Part shown: positions 1 to 9,285 of the stretch, piece by piece
Layout of the letters: every line of letters starts with the position of its first letter
How positions within the stretch are numbered: the stretch's first letter is position 1
Assembly (NCBI GenBank): GCA_946885735.1
Contig: CAMPGW010000019.1
Location: 1-36,597, forward strand
From: an uncultured Gammaproteobacteria bacterium
Lineage (GTDB): Bacteria > Pseudomonadota > Gammaproteobacteria > Xanthomonadales > Xanthomonadaceae
DNA length: 36,597 nt
Direction: 5' to 3'
The notes under the pieces: model-generated
The model's input: only the letters and a program-made list of their open reading frames with translations
Database searches by the model: none
What the model was told of the DNA's origin: nothing
Program-made: the position numbers and the translations under genes

Positions 1-1291
1 AGTTGATCGCCGGCTCCATCAGCAGGTTCGGCAACGCGGCGCTGTCGTAGTGCGAGCCCGAGGAGCCCGGCTCCACCGGGTTGGGCATGTACAGGCGCGG
101 GCGACCCGCGTCATCCGCGCCCTGCAGCCTGGCCGGATCCACCACCAGGCCGAGCTGCACGCCCGGCAGCTGCGCCTTGATGGCATCGCCCAGCGCCAGC
201 GTGATGCGCAGCGCCGGGATGGTCACCGAGGGATCGACGCCGGACATGCCCGCCGGGGAGGCGGCGACGTTGTCGGCGACCAGCATCGCCTTGCCGCCGG
301 CATCCTGCACGTTCTTCGCCTTGATGGTGAAGGCGCAGCTGCCGCGATCGACCAGCACGATCTTGCCGGCCACGGCCGCCGCGTTCTCCAGCGGGCTGCA
401 GCCGTCGGTGGCGGTGGCGGAGGTGGTCGGGATGACCGCATCCAGGCCCACCACGACTTCGCCGCTGTAGTTCGCCGGCGTGGCCGTTGCGCCGAAGCTG
501 GCGGTGCCGAAGTCGTTGTCGCCGGCGATCGCCGCCGGGGCGCTGATGCGCAGCGCGGTGCGCGGGCCGAGCACCAGTTGCGCGCCGGCGGTGGCGCTGG
601 TGCCGGTGAAGACCACCTTGCCGTAGTTCAGCGCCGAGGCGCGGCGCTCTTCGGCCGTCATCTGGGTCCAGAACTTGCCGGTGGTGTTGTCGTAGGTGTA
701 GGTCGAGTACACGTCCGCCAGGTTGCCGAGGAAGGCGCCGGTGGCTTCGTTCTCGAAGTTCTGGAAGCCCAGGCCGTGGCCGTACTCGTGCATCACCACG
801 TCCAGGAAGTTCACCTGGCCGGCCGGCGTGTTGCCGTCGAGGCCGTAGTAGAAGGTGAAGTTCGAGCTGAACTGCGAGCTGATGTCCACCACGCCCGGGT
901 TGAGGTCGCTGTTGGAGATCGCCTCGGCCAGGGCCACGCTGTAGAGCGTGTTCGGGTAGGCCGCGCCCGGGAAGTTGTACCAGGCCGAGGTCGCGCCGGC
1001 GGAGCCGAGCACGTTCGGCGCCAGCGGGTTGAACTGCGCGGCGATGTAGATCGGCTGCGGGCTGGCGAGCACCGAGCCCCAGAGTTCGGCGGCGAACTGG
1101 GCGACGATCTGGCGCTGCTCGCCGATCGTGGTGCCCGGGTTGCCGCCCACCGGCGCGGCAGGCGTGGGATCGTTGTAACCCTCGTCGGCGCCGTCGAAGT
1201 TGATCGGGATGATGTCGGCGGCCGAGGCGTAGGTCGTGCCGAGTGCGAGGCTCATGGCGGCGGCGAGCAGGAACGGCTTGAGCTTATTCAT
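1..1291 (-). CDS. Secreted PA-domain zinc metalloprotease, C terminus outside window
   Basis: Predicted exported peptidase, partial: the reading frame runs off the left edge after about 430 residues. The start is ATG at 1291. Residues 1-24 form a signal peptide (basic start, Leu/Ala core, cleavage after YASA). A zinc-binding HEYGHGLGF lies at residues 168-176 (764-790). The position of the third metzincin ligand (residue 178) is Asn, so that ligand is not identifiable. A protease-associated domain, recognisable from GKIVLVDRGSCAF and the following AKNVQDAGG, lies around residues 280-385, after the catalytic core. The segment near the edge (NLLMEPAI) resembles the end of the catalytic region in similar Lysobacterales proteins. 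The ATG overlaps the stop of the small secreted gene upstream by 8 bp, so the pair is probably translationally coupled. The substrate is unknown. Sure of a secreted metalloprotease-like protein, less of activity. Confidence 0.85.
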   Translation of the reverse strand, partial: MNKLKPFLLAAAMSLALGTTYASAADIIPINFDGADEGYNDPTPAAPVGGNPGTTIGEQRQIVAQFAAELWGSVLASPQPIYIAAQFNPLAPNVLGSAGATSAWYNFPGAAYPNTLYSVALAEAISNSDLNPGVVDISSQFSSNFTFYYGLDGNTPAGQVNFLDVVMHEYGHGLGFQNFENEATGAFLGNLADVYSTYTYDNTTGKFWTQMTAEERRASALNYGKVVFTGTSATAGAQLVLGPRTALRISAPAAIAGDNDFGTASFGATATPANYSGEVVVGLDAVIPTTSATATDGCSPLENAAAVAGKIVLVDRGSCAFTIKAKNVQDAGGKAMLVADNVAASPAGMSGVDPSVTIPALRITLALGDAIKAQLPGVQLGLVVDPARLQGADDAGRPRLYMPNPVEPGSSGSHYDSAALPNLLMEPAIN

Positions 1292-1616
1292 GGGTCGAGG
1301 CCTCCGCGGGAGCGGCGGCGTGGCCGTGGGTGGACTCGATCACCTTCTGATCGCCGGCGGCGGTCTTCTGCACCGCGAGTTCGTTCCAGAGCTCGGTCGG
1401 CACCAGGTAGCCCTCGCTGCCATTGGCGAGCCGGACCTTGGTGGCGGCCGCTTCGTCCATGCTGCGCGGCTGCTGCAGGAAGCGTGTGTTCTCGGCGACC
1501 TTCTGCGTACGTGCGTCGCGCTTGGCCATGGACTTGCCGTCGCCCGTCGCGGCGGCGGCGATGCTGGCGGCGAGCATGCCCACCGACAGCACCAAAAGCT
1601 GTGACTTCAACTTCAT
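1284..1616 (-). CDS. Small secreted protein coupled to the metalloprotease
   Basis: A 110-residue protein with a clear signal peptide (MKLKSQLLVLSVGMLAASIA, cleavage after the AAA run near residue 23). The mature part is about 87 residues, charged and Ala-rich, with no Cys and a His/Ala/Glu-rich end. A short core VRLANGSEGYLVPTELWNEL may be the only folded part. The start ATG (1616) follows a GGGAGGGG ribosome site about 8 bases upstream. Its TAA stop lies inside ATGAATAA, where the ATG starts the metalloprotease, an arrangement that enforces a fixed ratio. I do not recognise the family with confidence. It recalls small exported proteins annotated as post-PEP-CTERM-1 in this group, but that is memory, not a search. 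A propeptide-like inhibitor, chaperone or partner of the protease is possible from context only. Confidence 0.8.
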   Translation of the reverse strand: MKLKSQLLVLSVGMLAASIAAAATGDGKSMAKRDARTQKVAENTRFLQQPRSMDEAAATKVRLANGSEGYLVPTELWNELAVQKTAAGDQKVIESTHGHAAAPAEASTHE

Positions 1617-1684
1617 CGATCAACCCCTCCCGAATGTGGACCACCGCGCAGTGCGGTGGGCGGGTCCAATGGAACCCGTCGCCG

Positions 1685-1709
1685 AGTCTAGGAGGTGTGA
1701 ACGATCACA
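1685..1709 (-). promoter_or_regulatory. Candidate promoter -10 with CRP/FNR-like palindrome
   Basis: The perfect palindrome TGTGA-ACGA-TCACA (1696-1709) has the half-site of the CRP family with the 4-base spacer usual for FNR-type sites. It lies just upstream of TAGACT (minus strand, 1690-1685), which would start RNA near 1678, about 62 bases before the small secreted gene. This places the palindrome between -10 and -35, a position that usually means repression. No good -35 is seen. The same TAGACT hexamer occurs in front of dctP. Confidence 0.35.
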
Positions 1710-1787
1710 AAACGCGGCCCCTGCGGGTGATTCACGTTCGGTCCATTTACCTTAATGGGTCGCGCGGGAAACCTTAACGAGCGCGCA

Positions 1788-1823
1788 AATAAAAACCCCG
1801 CAAGCCAGGGGAAGCTTGCGGGG
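1788..1823 (-). terminator. Intrinsic terminator, minus strand (probably polA)
   Basis: Arms CCCCGCAAGC (1796-1805) and GCTTGCGGGG (1814-1823) form a perfect 10-bp stem with an 8-base loop. On the minus strand the stem is followed by TTTTTATTT (plus-strand AAATAAAAA at 1787-1795), the usual U-tract. On the plus strand no T-run follows. The nearest upstream minus-strand gene is polA, which ends 220 bases earlier. Confidence 0.75.
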
Positions 1824-2042
1824 CCGGGGTTTGGAAACGGGAGTGGGGAGACTCGTCGTTTCCATCGGATCACTCAGGGGAGGGAGTGTCCACGACGGAC
1901 GTTGCATCCGTCGCAGCTAGTTGACCACTGCCCGCATTATTAGTTCGTGAATGGGGACCGTTCCGGCCAGGGGCATTCAGGAGCCGTTTAGGAAGCGCGG
2001 AAACGGTGAGGAAACCGTGACGAAGCGCCGTAAATCAGGGGC

Positions 2043-4808
2043 TCAGTGCGCCTGTTCCCAGGTGTCGCCCACCCCGCTATCGACCACCAGCGGCACCCGC
2101 AGTTCCGCGGCGCCCTCCATCCGCTGCTTCACCGCCGGCAGCAGGGTGTCTACGAAGCCGGCGTCCACCTCGAACACCAGTTCGTCGTGCACCTGCATGA
2201 TCATCGCCGCCCGGCCCGCGCCCTCGGCCTGCAGCCAGCGGTCCACCTCGATCATCGCCCGCTTGATGATGTCGGCGGCGGTGCCCTGCATCGGCGCATT
2301 GATCGCCGCGCGCTCGGCGCCGGCGCGCTGGGCCTGGTTGCGCGAGCGGATCTCCGGCAGCACCAGCCGGCGGCCGAACACGGTCTCCACGTAGCCGTCC
2401 TCGCGCGCCTGCGCCCGCACCCGGTCCATGAAGTCGCGCACGCCGGAGAAGCGCGAGAAGTACAGCGCGATGTAGTCCTGCGCCTCGCCGCGGCCGATGC
2501 CCAGCTGCCGCGCCAGGCCGAAGGCGCTCATGCCGTACATCAGGCCGAAGTTGATCGCCTTGGCGGCGCTGCGTTGCTCGCGCGTCACCGTCTCCGGCGT
2601 GGCGCCGAACACTTCCGCGGCGGTCGCCGCATGCACGTCCACGCCGCGGGCGAAGGCCGACACCAGGCCCGGGTCCTCGGACAGGTGGGCCATGATCCGC
2701 AGCTCGATCTGCGAATAGTCGCAAGCCACGATCTTGCGCCGGGGCGGGGCGATGAAGGCCTCGCGGATACGGCGGCCGTCCACGCTGCGGATCGGGATGT
2801 TCTGCAGGTTGGGATCGTTCGAGGACAGGCGACCGGTGGCGGCGCCTGCCTGGTGGTAGCTGGTGTGCACGCGGCCGGTGTCGGGATTCAACATCAACGG
2901 CAACTTGTCGGTGTAGGTCGAGCGCAGCTTGCCCAGGCCGCGGTGCTCGAGCACCAGCCGCGGCAGCTCGTGCAGATCGGCGATCGCCTCCAGCGCTTCC
3001 TCGTTGGTGGAGGGCGCGCCGCCTGGCGTCTTCACCCGCGCGGGCAGCTTGAGTTCCTCGAACAGCAATTGCCCGAGCTGGCGCGTCGAATCGAGGTTGA
3101 AGGCGCGGCCGGCGAGTTCGTGCGCCCGCTGCTGCAGCTTCAGCATCCGCTGCGACAGGTCGGCACCCTGGCGGCGCAGCTCGTCCATGTCGATCGCCAC
3201 GCCGGTGGCTTCCATGCGCTCGAGCACCGGCACCAGCGGCATCTCGATGTCGCGGTATACGGACTCCAGGCGCGGCTCGGCGGCGAGCTTCGGGCGCAGC
3301 ACCGTGTGCAGGCGCAGGGTGATGTCGGCGTCCTCGGCGGCATACGCCGCGGCGCGCTCGAGCTCGACTTCCGCGAAGCTGATCTGCTTGGCGCCTTTGC
3401 CGGCCACGTCCTCGTAGCGGATCGTGTCGTAGCCGAGAAAGCGCGCCGCCAGCGAGTCCATGTCGTGGCGCTGGCCGCCGGCGTTGAGCACGAAGCTCTG
3501 CAGCATCGTGTCCTCGCAATAGCCTTTAACCGCCAGGCTGTGCCGGCGCAGCACGTGCAGGTCGTACTTTCCGTGCTGGGCGACCTTGGGCTTGGCGGCG
3601 TCGGTGAAGGCCGGGCGCAGCGCATCGAGCACCTCGTCCCTTGGCAGTTGCGCCGGCACCCCGGCGTAGCGATGCGCCAGCGGGATGTAGCAGGCATGCC
3701 CCGTTTGCACCGACAGGCTCAGGCCCACCAGCTCGGCGCGCATCGGGTCGAGCGAATCGGTCTCGGTGTCGAAGGCGATGAGCGCGGCTTGCTGCAGGCG
3801 TTCGGCCCAGGCCTGCAACTGCTCGCGGGTGAGCACGAGTTCGAATTCGCCCTTCACCGACAGCGTCGGGTCGGGCGGCTCGACCGGCGTCGGCGTCACC
3901 GCATGCAGGTTCACCGTCGGCCGGCCGGCCTCGAGCGCGCGTGGCGTGCCGCCGCCGGCCGGTTCGCCACCGGTCAGTTCGCGCAGCGCGGCGTGGAAGC
4001 CATAACGTGCATACAGCTCGCCCAGCACCGGCACGTCCCGCGGCTTCAGCTTGAGCGCCTGCGGCGCGCAGTCCAGCGCCACGTCCTGCTTGATGGTCAC
4101 CAGCACGCGGTTGAGCGGCAGCCGCTCGAGCACCGCGCGCAGGTTCTCGCCGATCTTGCCGCCGACCTTGTCGGCGTTGGCGATCACCGCCTCCAGCGTG
4201 CCGTACTCGCCCAGCCACTTGGCGGCCGTCTTGGGGCCGCACTTGTCCACGCCCTTGATGTTGTCGATCGCATCGCCCATCAGCGCCAGGTAGTCGACGA
4301 TCTGGTCAGGCCGCACGCCGAACTTGGCCTGCACGCCGGCCTCGTCGAGCACGCTGCCGGTCATGGTGTTGGTCAGGGTGATGCCGGGTCGCACCAGCTG
4401 GGCGAAATCCTTGTCGCCGGTGGAGATCATCACCGGGATGCCGGCGGCCTGCGCCTGCACGGCGAGCGTGCCGATCACGTCGTCGGCCTCCACGCCCGGC
4501 ACGCACAGGATCGGGAAGCCCAGCGCCTCGACGATTTGCTTCATCGGCTCGACCTGCGCGCGCAGGTCGTCGGGCATGGCGCTGCGGGTGGCCTTGTACT
4601 CGGGGTAGAGCTCGTCGCGGAAGGTCGGGCCGGAGGCGTCCATCACGAAGGCGACGTAGTCCGGGTTCTCCTTCATCGTCGCCCGCAGCATGTTGACGAT
4701 GCCGAACAGCGCCCCGGTGGGGCTGCCATCGGGCGCGGTCAGCGGCGGCAGCGCGTGGAAGGCGCGGTAGAGGTAGGACGATCCGTCGATCAGGACCAGG
4801 CGAGACAT
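2043..4808 (-). CDS. polA: DNA polymerase I
   Basis: Full-length three-domain polymerase I of 921 residues, close to the family's usual 920-930. Residues 1 to about 290 are the 5'-3' exonuclease/FEN domain. The 3'-5' exonuclease follows with its acidic residues intact (DTETDS near 347, YDLHVL, and YAAEDAD), so proofreading should work. The polymerase domain has motif A DYSQIELR near 694, motif B KAINFGLMYG near 752 and motif C QVHDELVFE near 873. It fills gaps in excision repair and removes Okazaki primers. ATG at 4808 starts the canonical MSRLVLIDGSSYLYRAFHAL. It is divergent from the DUF2782 gene, with 80 bp between starts, and a terminator lies 220 bases downstream. Long open frames on the opposite strand are composition shadows. 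Confidence 0.98.
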   Translation of the reverse strand: MSRLVLIDGSSYLYRAFHALPPLTAPDGSPTGALFGIVNMLRATMKENPDYVAFVMDASGPTFRDELYPEYKATRSAMPDDLRAQVEPMKQIVEALGFPILCVPGVEADDVIGTLAVQAQAAGIPVMISTGDKDFAQLVRPGITLTNTMTGSVLDEAGVQAKFGVRPDQIVDYLALMGDAIDNIKGVDKCGPKTAAKWLGEYGTLEAVIANADKVGGKIGENLRAVLERLPLNRVLVTIKQDVALDCAPQALKLKPRDVPVLGELYARYGFHAALRELTGGEPAGGGTPRALEAGRPTVNLHAVTPTPVEPPDPTLSVKGEFELVLTREQLQAWAERLQQAALIAFDTETDSLDPMRAELVGLSLSVQTGHACYIPLAHRYAGVPAQLPRDEVLDALRPAFTDAAKPKVAQHGKYDLHVLRRHSLAVKGYCEDTMLQSFVLNAGGQRHDMDSLAARFLGYDTIRYEDVAGKGAKQISFAEVELERAAAYAAEDADITLRLHTVLRPKLAAEPRLESVYRDIEMPLVPVLERMEATGVAIDMDELRRQGADLSQRMLKLQQRAHELAGRAFNLDSTRQLGQLLFEELKLPARVKTPGGAPSTNEEALEAIADLHELPRLVLEHRGLGKLRSTYTDKLPLMLNPDTGRVHTSYHQAGAATGRLSSNDPNLQNIPIRSVDGRRIREAFIAPPRRKIVACDYSQIELRIMAHLSEDPGLVSAFARGVDVHAATAAEVFGATPETVTREQRSAAKAINFGLMYGMSAFGLARQLGIGRGEAQDYIALYFSRFSGVRDFMDRVRAQAREDGYVETVFGRRLVLPEIRSRNQAQRAGAERAAINAPMQGTAADIIKRAMIEVDRWLQAEGAGRAAMIMQVHDELVFEVDAGFVDTLLPAVKQRMEGAAELRVPLVVDSGVGDTWEQAH

Positions 4809-4888
4809 GGCGGCACTCGGAACGGCAAGGCCGCCATTGTAGGACGGCCGAGCTTGAGGCCGGCCCGGGCCGGTGCCATGCTTGGTCC

Positions 4889-5215
4889 ATGGACATCCGC
4901 CACGCCCGCGTCGCCCTGCTCGCCCTGCTGGCCGCCAGCGCCACGGTGGCTGCCCAGGACGTGCCGATCCCGCCGAAGAAGCTGCCGCCGCCCGGCGAGG
5001 ACGTCGGTCCGACCGTGACCATCCGCAGTTCCGACAACGGCGACCGCGTCGAGGAATACCGCGAGGGCGGCAAGGTCTATATGGTCCGCATCACCCCACT
5101 GCGCGGCAAGCCCTATTACCTGTACGACGACGACCGCAACGGCCGCCTCGATCGCAGCGACGCCGACCGCCACACCATCGCCCCGGTCTACTGGACGATC
5201 TACGAGTGGGATTGA
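4889..5215 (+). CDS. DUF2782 family small exported protein
   Basis: A 108-residue protein with a signal peptide (residues 1-22, ending TVAAQ) and a short Pro-rich linker (PIPPKKLPPPGED). A conserved core follows: VTIRSSDNGDRVEEYREGGKVYMVRITP, then YYLYDDDRNGRLDRSD and a Trp-containing end. This matches DUF2782, small periplasmic proteins usually beside polA in gammaproteobacteria. The function is unknown. The DDDRNGRLDRSD stretch is acidic and resembles a metal-binding loop, but I would not call an EF-hand. The start ATG at 4889 is divergent from polA. The downstream dctQ begins 13 bases after the stop, so the two may share a transcript. Confidence 0.85.
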   Translation: MDIRHARVALLALLAASATVAAQDVPIPPKKLPPPGEDVGPTVTIRSSDNGDRVEEYREGGKVYMVRITPLRGKPYYLYDDDRNGRLDRSDADRHTIAPVYWTIYEWD

Positions 5216-5228
5216 AGGCCGCGCGCGC

Positions 5229-5728
5229 GTGTCGCGCCTGATCCGGGTCGCCGACGCACTCAACGAGGCCGCCGGCCGCCTCGCCGCCGGCCTGTCCGTG
5301 TTGCTCGTCGCGCTGGTCGCGGGGCTGGTGGCGGCGCGCTACCTGTTCGGGGTGGGTTCCATCGCCGCGCAGGAAGCCGTGCAGTGGCTGCATGGCGGCC
5401 TGTTCCTGCTCGCGCTCGGCTATGCGCTCAAGCATGACGCGCACGTGCGGGTGGACGTGCTCTCGCAGCGCTTCACGCCGCGCACCGCGGCGGCCTTCGA
5501 ACTCGGCGGCCTGGTGTTGCTGCTGGCGCCGCTGTGCGTGTTCATGCTGTGGATCAGCCACGACTACGTCGCCGCCAGCTGGGCGCAGCGCGAGGGCTCC
5601 AACTCCACCGGCCTGCCCGGCTGGTACCTGGTGAAGTCGCTGATCCCGCTGTCGGCCGCGCTGCTCTTGCTGCAGGCGCTCGCGCAGGCCGTGCGCGCCT
5701 GGACGCGGCTGCGCGGCGACCCCGCACG

Positions 5729-5732
<4 letters not shown>
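5229..5732 (+). CDS. dctQ: TRAP transporter small permease subunit DctQ
   Basis: A 167-residue, four-helix inner-membrane protein of the DctQ family. It carries the hallmark between helices 2 and 3: IAAQEAVQWLHGGLFLLALG, then YALKHDAHVRVDVLS. That pattern is typical of the TakQ-like branch serving 2-oxo or hydroxy acids. The start is GTG at 5229 (MSRLIRVADALNEA). The stop overlaps the dctM start in ATGA (5729-5732), so the pair is translationally coupled. DctQ anchors the large subunit DctM in sodium-driven uptake fed by the periplasmic binding protein DctP, which here lies 2.3 kb away on the other strand. Confidence 0.92.
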
Positions 5733-7107
<1,375 letters not shown>

Positions 7108-7111
<4 letters not shown>

Positions 7112-7995
7112 CCGGGGCTGCGCTTGGGGGGCAGCGTGCGCAAGTAGGCCCAGAGCGCGTCGATCTCCTCGTCCTTCAGGCGCGCGTAGGTCTGCCAGGG
7201 CATGAAGGGATCGATCGCCGTGCCGTCCGGGCGCTTGCCCTCGCGCAGGGCGCGGCGGAAATCGCTTGCCGTCCACGATGCGAGCGCGCCGGGCGTGAGG
7301 TTGCGCGCATCGGGGAACGAGGCGGGCGTCCCCGGCACGTGCTGGCCGGCGAAGTTCGCGCCGTGGCAACCGGTGCAACCTACTGCCAGGTAACGGCCGT
7401 ACTCGGCGGTCGCGGCGAGCACTGGTACCGCGCGGCTGCGCGGTGCATGGTCGATGTGCTCGGCCGGCAGCAACGGCAGCTGGCCCAGTGCATACAGCAC
7501 CCGTCCGACCGGCCGCACCTCGGTGCGGCCCGGATCGTTCGACGACGCCGGTTGGGCCTGCAGCCAGGCGATCAGCGCGGCGACGTCGGCGTCGCCCATC
7601 TGCGCGAAGTCCTCGCTCGGCATGAACACCACCGGGCGCCCGTCGGGCTTGACGCCGTGGCGGATCGCCGCGGCGACGCGGTCCGGCGGCACATCCTTGA
7701 GTACGCCGCCCGGCGTGAGGTTGGGGCCGACGATCTTCATCACCGGGCCCGCCTCGAACACCAGCTTGCCGCGCGCATCGGCACCGTGGCAGTCGGCGCA
7801 GCCGCGGGTGGCGAACAGGTGCGCGCCGTGGGCGAGCGATGCATCGTCGCGGGCCATCGCCAAGGGCGGATCCGAGACCTCGTAGATGCGCGCGAGGCCG
7901 CGCTCGGTCTTGATCCAGGCGACGCCGAACAGCACCGCGCCCACGGCGACGAGGCCGACCAGGACCCGCAGGGTCCAGCGGATGAAACTGCGCAT
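7108..7995 (-). CDS. Membrane-anchored diheme cytochrome c
   Basis: A 295-residue protein with an uncleaved N-terminal anchor (hydrophobic residues about 7-28) and two cytochrome c domains. The heme sites are CADCH (66-70) and CTGCH (207-211). Likely Met ligands are in VVFMPSEDF (Met125) and IDPFMPWQTY. The domain style resembles diheme subunits that take electrons from periplasmic dehydrogenases. No dehydrogenase is nearby. ATG at 7995 was chosen over upstream in-frame starts because AGGGG precedes it and the anchor begins there. dctP lies 82 bases upstream on the same strand, so the two may be cotranscribed through a strong hairpin (8021-8046). The 3' end overlaps dctM tail to tail. Its electron partner is unknown. 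Confidence 0.9.
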
Positions 7996-8020
7996 TGGCT
8001 TGCCCCTGTGAAATCCCCGA

Positions 8021-8046
8021 CTGGTTCGCGTCAATACGCAAACCAG
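8021..8046 (-). promoter_or_regulatory. Hairpin between dctP and the cytochrome gene
   Basis: Arms CTGGTTCGCGT (8021-8031) and ACGCAAACCAG (8036-8046) with loop CAAT. On the plus strand one position is a C-A mismatch. On the minus strand the same position becomes a U-G pair, so the full 11-bp stem forms only in RNA made from the minus strand, the direction of dctP and the cytochrome gene. No U-tract follows. It could protect the dctP mRNA end, attenuate the cytochrome, or be a DNA operator. Confidence 0.55.
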
Positions 8047-8077
8047 GGCCGGCCGCGGCCATGCGTGGGTCCGGGTG

Positions 8078-9193
8078 TCAGGCCGGTGTGTCGCGCGGCC
8101 CGCGCCGCAGGTCGTAGAAGGCCTCCTCGGAGATGCGGTGCCAGGCCTGCGCCTGCGCCTGGAAGGCACGCACCGAGGCGAGCACTTTCGCCGAGAACGG
8201 ATCGGCGGCCGCGGCGGCATCGAGCACTTCGGTCGCCGCCTGCTTCAGCGCCGCCTGCACGTCGGCCGGCAGGGGCAGGAACTGCACGCCGTGCTCGCGG
8301 CTCAGCGTTTCGTACGCTTGTTGGTTGCGCGCGGTGAACTCGGCCAGCATCTGCGCGTTCACCGCCTGGCAGCAGGCCGCGACGATGTCCTGCAGGTCCT
8401 GCGGCAGCGCCTCGTACGCCTGCTTGTTGACCATGCATTCCAGCGTCGAGCCCGGCTCCTGCCAGCCCGGGTAGTAGCAGTACTTGGCCACGCGATGCAG
8501 GCCGAAGGCGAGGTCGTTGTACGGGCCGACCCACTCGGCGGCATCGATCGCGCCGGACTGCAGCGAGGAAAACACCTCGCCGCCGGGCAGGTTCACCGGC
8601 GTGGCGCCGACGCGCTCCATCACCTCGCCGCCGAGGCCGGGAATGCGCATTTTCAGGCCCCGCAGGTCGGCTACCGAGGCGAGCGGCTTGCGGAACCAGC
8701 CCGCCATCTGCACGCCGGTGTTGCCGGCCGGGAACGGCACCAGGTTGGAGGGCGCATACAACTCGCGCCACAACTCCAGGCCGCCGCCGGCGTACAGCCA
8801 GCCATTCATTTCCTGCGCGTTGAGGCCGAAGGGCACCGCGCTGAAGAAAGGCGCCGCGGCCAGCTTGCCCTTCCAGTAGTAGCTGGCGCTGTGGCCCATC
8901 TGCACGGTGCCGCGGCTGACCAGGTCGAAGACCTCGAAGGCCGAGGCGAGCTCGCCCGCGCCGAACACCTTCACGCTGATGCGGCCCCCGCTGGCCTGGG
9001 TGATCATCTCCGCCAACCGCGCCGCGCCGGTGCCCAGGCCGGGGAAATTGGTCGGCCAGGCGGTGGCCATCTTCCATTTGAGATTGAGCGCCGGGCCCGC
9101 CGGACCGCTCGCGCCGGGCTTGGCCGCGCAGGCCGCCAGGCCCGCGGCCACCGTGGCGAGGCCCGCGCCACGCAGGATTTCACGTCGTTTCAT
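8078..9193 (-). CDS. dctP: TRAP transporter substrate-binding lipoprotein (TakP-like DctP)
   Basis: A 371-residue periplasmic solute-binding protein of the DctP family, closest by eye to the TakP 2-oxoacid branch. The shared pattern includes WKMATAWPTNFPGLGTGA, LKMRIPGLGGEVMERVGATP (its Arg is the carboxylate clamp), LQSGAIDAAEWVGPYND and YYPGWQEPG. The N terminus MKRREILRGAGLATVAAGLAAC has twin arginines at 3-4 and a lipobox LAAC ending at Cys22, so a Tat-exported lipoprotein is likely. The start at 9193 was chosen because GGGGGAA precedes it and the signal begins there; longer in-frame starts add a non-conserved tail. The permease genes are on the opposite strand beyond the cytochrome gene, an unusual split. 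A TAGACT -10-like hexamer lies at 9221-9216. Confidence 0.93.
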   Translation of the reverse strand: MKRREILRGAGLATVAAGLAACAAKPGASGPAGPALNLKWKMATAWPTNFPGLGTGAARLAEMITQASGGRISVKVFGAGELASAFEVFDLVSRGTVQMGHSASYYWKGKLAAAPFFSAVPFGLNAQEMNGWLYAGGGLELWRELYAPSNLVPFPAGNTGVQMAGWFRKPLASVADLRGLKMRIPGLGGEVMERVGATPVNLPGGEVFSSLQSGAIDAAEWVGPYNDLAFGLHRVAKYCYYPGWQEPGSTLECMVNKQAYEALPQDLQDIVAACCQAVNAQMLAEFTARNQQAYETLSREHGVQFLPLPADVQAALKQAATEVLDAAAAADPFSAKVLASVRAFQAQAQAWHRISEEAFYDLRRGPRDTPA

Positions 9194-9285
9194 GCCAGTT
9201 CCCCCGGTTTGGCCCAGTCTAGCAATGGGCGCTTCCGAATGGCGTCCGGCGCGGTTACCATGCCCCGACAAGGGGTTGCGCGCGC
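9194..9285. promoter_or_regulatory. Divergent promoter region, dctP and Ser/Thr kinase
   Basis: 92 bp between two start codons. Minus strand: TAGACT (plus AGTCTA 9216-9221) would start RNA about 16 bases before dctP, with GGGGGAA as ribosome site. Plus strand: TACCAT (9256-9261) is a fair -10, with a poor -35 (TTCCGA 9233-9238); AAGGGG about 10 bases before the kinase ATG could be its ribosome site. No convincing operator is seen. Confidence 0.35.

Larger units (their letters stand above)
1617..2042. other. Noncoding interval between polA and the small secreted gene
   Basis: 426 bases without a supportable gene. Reading towards the small secreted gene (minus) it holds: a terminator-like hairpin (1796-1823) that fits polA; two direct copies of TTAAGGT, plus-strand ACCTTAA at 1749-1755 and 1771-1777, 22 bp apart; a TGTGA-N4-TCACA palindrome (1696-1709); a TAGACT -10-like hexamer (plus AGTCTA 1685-1690); and two short inverted repeats in the presumed leader (CCACCGC/GCGGTGG 1641-1659 and CGGGTCC/GGAACCCG 1661-1678). 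Between 1824 and 2042 I see only a 7-bp inverted repeat, CGACGGA/TCCGTCG at 1893-1913. Short open frames here lack ribosome sites and look like chance. Confidence 0.6.

Noticed and set aside
50..1777. Plus-strand frame opposite the metalloprotease
   Set aside because: No domain match, while the minus strand has a signal peptide, zinc motif and PA domain.
1893..1913. CGACGGA/TCCGTCG inverted repeat as a terminator
   Set aside because: A 7-bp stem with no U-tract, too weak next to the clear terminator at 1796-1823.
2046..5018. Long plus-strand open frame (about 990 codons) opposite polA
   Set aside because: It is rich in His/Arg/Gln/Ala with no family motif, and mirrors polA codon bias in high-GC DNA. 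polA has all its motifs.
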